In this document: piece by piece, positions 61,059 through 64,000 of the stretch
Layout of the letters: every line of letters starts with the position of its first letter
Position numbering within the stretch: the stretch's first letter is position 1
Origin: Parasphingopyxis algicola
Lineage (GTDB): Bacteria; Pseudomonadota; Alphaproteobacteria; Sphingomonadales; Sphingomonadaceae
Direction: 5' to 3'
Assembly: GCF_013378075.1 (NCBI RefSeq)
Contig: NZ_CP051131.1
Coordinates: 2,554,501 to 2,618,500 of the forward strand
Length of the DNA: 64,000 bases
Notes under the pieces: model-generated
The model's database searches: none
Seen by the model: the letters and a program-made list of their open reading frames with translations, nothing else
Told to the model about the DNA's origin: nothing
Translations under genes and position numbers: made by a program

Positions 61059-61985
61059 CTACAACCTCCTCGCAGAGAAGGTATCGCACGCCGCCGGATC
61101 GCCGCTTTCGATTCCGCGGCGCAGCCAGCGCTGGCGCTGTTCCGACGTGCCGTGCGTGAAGCTTTCCGGCACGACATAGCCCTGCGCCGCGCGCTGCAAC
61201 GCGTCGTCGCCGATCGCCGCGGCGGCGCGCATGCCTTCTTCCAGATCGCCAGGCTCCATCGCGTCGCGTTCGCGATTGGCCCAGACGCCCGCATAGCAAT
61301 CGGCCTGCAGCTCCATCCGTACCTGCAGCGCATTGCCCTCTTCGCGGCTCGCGCGCTGCTGCTGGCGGCGGACATCGGCCGAGATACCGGTGATCGTCTG
61401 GATATGATGGCCGACTTCGTGCGCGACGACATAGGCCTGGGCAAAATCGCCGCCTGCGCCGAGTTCGGTGCGCAGCTGGTTGAAGAAGCTCGTGTCGAGA
61501 TAGATTTTCCGGTCGGCCGGGCAGTAGAAGGGCCCCATCGCCGAATCCGCCGCGCCGCAGCCGGAACTGCCGCGATTGTCATAAAAGACGAGCGTTGCCG
61601 GAACGTAGCGCTCGCCGCGTTCGGCGAAAATCTCGCTCCAGCGATCCTCGGTCGAGCCGAGGACCTGCGCGACGAAGCGATCGGTTTCGTCCTGGATCGC
61701 CTGTTCGCCGCGCGTGACCTCGCCGCCGCCGACGGGGCCGCCGCTGCCGTCCGTCAGGCCAAGATTGCCGAGCCCGCCGTTCAGATAGGACATGACGAGG
61801 AAGACGATCAGGATCAGCGCGATCGAGCCGCAGCCGAGCTGGCCGCGCCCGCTGGCCGGGATCGGGATCGGCATGCCGCCGCCCCTTCTGCCGCCGCGTA
61901 GCCCGCCGGGTATCCGAAAGCCGCCCCGGCCTCCCCCGGTCTGCCGTTCGATATTGCTGCTGGTCCGCCGTCCGCCAAGGCGCAT
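61059..61985 (-). CDS. Neutral zinc metallopeptidase, YpfJ family
   Basis: A 308-residue protein. It begins with a basic Gly-rich tail, then a membrane helix (CGSIALILIVFLVMSYL) and a periplasmic peptidase domain: AMGPFYCPADRKIYLDTSFFNQLRTELGAGGDFAQAYVVAHEVGHHIQTITG (the H-E-x-G-H-H zinc motif), ELQADCYAGVWANRE (the third ligand region) and the end with Cys. The family is common in Gram-negatives; substrate unknown. Convergent with the reductase gene. Confidence 0.9.
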   Translation of the reverse strand: MRLGGRRTSSNIERQTGGGRGGFRIPGGLRGGRRGGGMPIPIPASGRGQLGCGSIALILIVFLVMSYLNGGLGNLGLTDGSGGPVGGGEVTRGEQAIQDETDRFVAQVLGSTEDRWSEIFAERGERYVPATLVFYDNRGSSGCGAADSAMGPFYCPADRKIYLDTSFFNQLRTELGAGGDFAQAYVVAHEVGHHIQTITGISADVRRQQQRASREEGNALQVRMELQADCYAGVWANRERDAMEPGDLEEGMRAAAAIGDDALQRAAQGYVVPESFTHGTSEQRQRWLRRGIESGDPAACDTFSARRL

Positions 61986-62109
61986 GCGATTTTCTCCCTC
62001 TTCCCATCCTCACAATGCGCGGCGCCCGGGAGAGTTGCAATTATTGCGCAATCGGTCGCGACGCAGCGTTGCATCGCCGATCCGGCTGACCGATAAGCGC
62101 CGAACGATC

Positions 62110-63240
62110 ATGGCAGATGCGGACCCCTCCTCCCAGCCGGCCTTGCCGCTGCCCGACCAGACGGCGCTGGTGCTTCAGGGCGGCGGCGCGCTCGGTTCCT
62201 ATCAGGCGGGCGTGTTCGAGGCGCTGGCCCGTGCGGGTATCATGCCCGACTGGGTCGCCGGCATATCGATCGGCGCGATCAATGCCGCGATCATCGCCGG
62301 CAATCCGCCCGAAAGTCGGGTCGACCAGCTGCGCAGTTTCTGGGAAGGGGTGACCGCCGCCCTGCCGAGCCTTCCGGTCTGGCCCAACGACTATATGCGC
62401 GAACTGCTGCACGAATGGTCGGCGGGCTTCGTCGCGGCCTTCGGCGTTCCGGGCTTCTTTCAGCCGCGGCCCGTTCCGCCCTTTCTCGCGCTTCCGGGCA
62501 GCGAGGCGGCGCTGAGTTTCTACGATAGCGGCCCGCTCGGCGATACGCTCGACGCGCATGTCGACTGGGGGCGGGTCAATGGCGGCGATGTCCGCCTGTC
62601 GGTCGGCGCGGTGAATGTCGAGACCGGCAACTTCCGCTATTTCGACAGCGCGGCGGAGCCGCTCGACGCGCGGCACATCATGGCCTCGGGCGCGCTGCCG
62701 CCGGGCCTGCCGCCGGTCGAGATCGACGGCTGCCTGTGGTGGGACGGCGGGCTCGTTTCCAACACCCCGCTCCAGCATGTCGTTGCCGAACGGACCGGCG
62801 ACCTGCTCGTCTTCCAGGTCGATCTGTTCAGCGCCACCGATGTCCGCCCGACGACGATCGACGATGTGATGGCGCGCGCGAAGGAGATCCGCTATTCGAG
62901 CCGCACCCGGCAGATCACCGATCAGTTTCTCGACCATTGCAACATGGCCGGAACCATCCGCGCCGCGCTCGACAAGCTGCCCGAAAGCCTGTGCGACGAT
63001 CCCGATATCGTCGCGCTCAAGGCGCTGGCCGAGGAGCCGGCGATCAACATCGTCCATCTGATCTACAAGGCCAATGCCTGGGAGGGCGGCGCGCGCGATT
63101 ATGAATTTTCGCGGCGGACGATGGAGGAGCATTGGCAGGCCGGCCGCGACGCCGTAGCCGAAACGATGGACCAGGGCGATGTGATCGCCCGCAACATTGT
63201 CGACGGCCGGAGCGCCGCCTTCGACCTGAACCCCGTCTAG
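62110..63240 (+). CDS. Patatin-like phospholipase
   Basis: A 376-residue protein from ATG 62110. Oxyanion hole: LVLQGGGALGSYQAGVFEAL; nucleophile Ser in WVAGISIGAINAAIIAGN (G-x-S-x-G); catalytic Asp in CLWWDGGLVSNTPLQHV (D-G-G). The extra C-terminal part (IRAALDKLPESLCDD ... DYEFSRRTMEEHWQAGRDAVAETM) is shared by patatins found beside 3-hydroxybutyrate dehydrogenase genes. It may release fatty acids from lipid or depolymerase products of PHB. The next gene starts 13 bases after its stop. Confidence 0.9.
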   Translation: MADADPSSQPALPLPDQTALVLQGGGALGSYQAGVFEALARAGIMPDWVAGISIGAINAAIIAGNPPESRVDQLRSFWEGVTAALPSLPVWPNDYMRELLHEWSAGFVAAFGVPGFFQPRPVPPFLALPGSEAALSFYDSGPLGDTLDAHVDWGRVNGGDVRLSVGAVNVETGNFRYFDSAAEPLDARHIMASGALPPGLPPVEIDGCLWWDGGLVSNTPLQHVVAERTGDLLVFQVDLFSATDVRPTTIDDVMARAKEIRYSSRTRQITDQFLDHCNMAGTIRAALDKLPESLCDDPDIVALKALAEEPAINIVHLIYKANAWEGGARDYEFSRRTMEEHWQAGRDAVAETMDQGDVIARNIVDGRSAAFDLNPV

Positions 63241-63253
63241 CGAAAGGACGAAG

Positions 63254-64000
63254 ATGTTTCTGACAGGCAAAACGGCGATCATTACCGGGTCCACCTCCGG
63301 CATCGGCCTGACCTACGCCAAGGCGCTCGCCGCCGAGGGCGCGAGCGTCATGATCAACGGGTTCGGCGATGCGGACGAGATCGAGGCTGAGCGCACGGCG
63401 CTGGAAGAGACTTCGGGCGCCAAGGCCGTCTATTCGGATGCCGACATGTCCGATCCGGCGGCGATCGAGGCGATGGTGACGCAATGCGCGGAGGAACTCG
63501 GCACCGCCGATATCGCGATCGCCAATGCGGGCATCCAGCATGTCTCGCCGATCGAGGATTTTCCGGTCGAGAAATGGGATGCGATCATCGCGATCAATCT
63601 CTCCTCGGCCTGGCATCTGGCGCGGCTCACCGTACCGGCGATGAAGCGGAAGGGCTGGGGGCGGATCATTTGTACCGCCTCGGCGCATTCGCTCGTCGCG
63701 AGTCCCGACAAATCGGCCTATGTCGCCGCGAAGCACGGCATGGCCGGGCTGGTCAAGACGGTCGCGCTCGAAACCGCGCAGGACGGGATCACCGTCAACT
63801 GCATCAGCCCCGGCTATGTCTGGACGCCGCTCGTCGAACAGCAGATTCCCGACACGATGCGGGCACGCGGAATGACGCGGGACGAGGTGATGAACGATGT
63901 GCTGCTGGCCGCGCAACCGAGCAAGGCGTTCGTCACGCCGGAACAGGTGGCGAGCTTCGCCCTCTATCTGTGCCGCGACGAAGCCGCCTCGATCACCGGC
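63254..64000 (+). CDS. 3-hydroxybutyrate dehydrogenase-like SDR (3' end cut by window)
   Basis: The frame from ATG 63254 is open to the window edge (249 codons seen). MFLTGKTAIITGSTSGIGLTYAKALAAEGASVMINGFGD begins the SDR fold; NAGIQHVSPIEDFPVEKWDAIIAINLSSAW, the catalytic YVAAKHGMAGLVKTVALE and NCISPGYVWTPLVEQQIPD complete it. G-F-G-D after strand 2 and H-V-S-P-I-E-D-F are diagnostic of bacterial 3-hydroxybutyrate dehydrogenases, which oxidise 3-hydroxybutyrate to acetoacetate with NAD. Behind the patatin gene, the pair fits polyhydroxybutyrate or lipid breakdown. Confidence 0.9.
   Translation, partial: MFLTGKTAIITGSTSGIGLTYAKALAAEGASVMINGFGDADEIEAERTALEETSGAKAVYSDADMSDPAAIEAMVTQCAEELGTADIAIANAGIQHVSPIEDFPVEKWDAIIAINLSSAWHLARLTVPAMKRKGWGRIICTASAHSLVASPDKSAYVAAKHGMAGLVKTVALETAQDGITVNCISPGYVWTPLVEQQIPDTMRARGMTRDEVMNDVLLAAQPSKAFVTPEQVASFALYLCRDEAASITG

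Overview
The window is GC-rich chromosomal DNA from an alphaproteobacterium, most likely a member of the Sphingomonadales. The evidence is the codon style, two large TonB-dependent receptors, the many small lipoproteins with an L-A-A-C lipobox, the class Ia ribonucleotide reductase genes, a chromosomal tRNA-Ala and the type of intergenic palindromes. I did not see a plasmid origin, an intact prophage, an insertion sequence transposase or a CRISPR array.

Layout. 1-2.1 kb (minus): a PaiB-like protein (cut by the window edge), an RluA-family pseudouridine synthase and the fluoride channel CrcB in one overlapping operon. 2.1-5.4 kb: a LuxR-type regulator fused to an apparently catalytically dead alpha/beta-hydrolase, divergent from an SGNH hydrolase gene carrying one frameshift. 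5.4-16 kb: many small envelope proteins and lipoproteins, an orphan ExbD, a SOUL protein, an SDR, a YjhX-family protein, a GNAT/epoxide-hydrolase-like pair, a DksA-like protein and a secreted-type nuclease. 16-22.8 kb: nrdA and nrdB, with paired NrdR-box-like sites upstream of nrdA; a SIR2-like gene with atypical base composition sits directly behind nrdB. 22.8-28.6 kb: a nitroreductase-MarR operon behind a near-consensus promoter, a serine hydrolase-DksA-DUF3616 overlapping operon and an MBL-fold hydrolase. 28.7-32.7 kb: a VOC protein, then the most interesting locus: two tandem TIR-transmembrane-DUF3617 proteins behind two free DUF3617 lipoproteins, one with an EF-hand loop. 32.9-36.1 kb: uvrB, then an AT-richer three-gene island (RHH-RAMA protein, HigB, HigA) with its own palindromic operator. 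36.2-41.8 kb: an amidohydrolase, three related lipoproteins, a tiny ORF behind a 15-nt perfect anti-anti-SD sequence with its own terminator, and a MATE exporter. 41.9-51.7 kb: an AAA ATPase, polyprenyl diphosphate synthase, a P450, a TauD dioxygenase, a TpsB-like outer-membrane protein with a Pro/Gln-repeat protein behind it, an entericidin and an M20 peptidase. 51.7-59 kb: AraC regulator, alpha/beta-hydrolase and TonB receptor in a row, plus a second TonB receptor. 59.4-64 kb: tRNA-Ala(CGC), an NADP-dependent reductase, a zinc metallopeptidase, a patatin and a 3-hydroxybutyrate-dehydrogenase-like gene running off the end.

A family of long, almost perfect palindromes (seven full copies, A-G, with flanking variable small hairpins bounded by TGTCAGA/TCTGACA) lies between genes at about 16.0, 28.6, 37.8, 40.3, 45.9, 59.7 and 60.9 kb. 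Compensatory base changes between copies show that the stem itself is maintained. Two further repeat families occur once or twice each. Best candidates for new biology are the TIR-DUF3617 locus, the super-Shine-Dalgarno mini-ORF transcript, the palindrome family and the regulator with a dead hydrolase domain.
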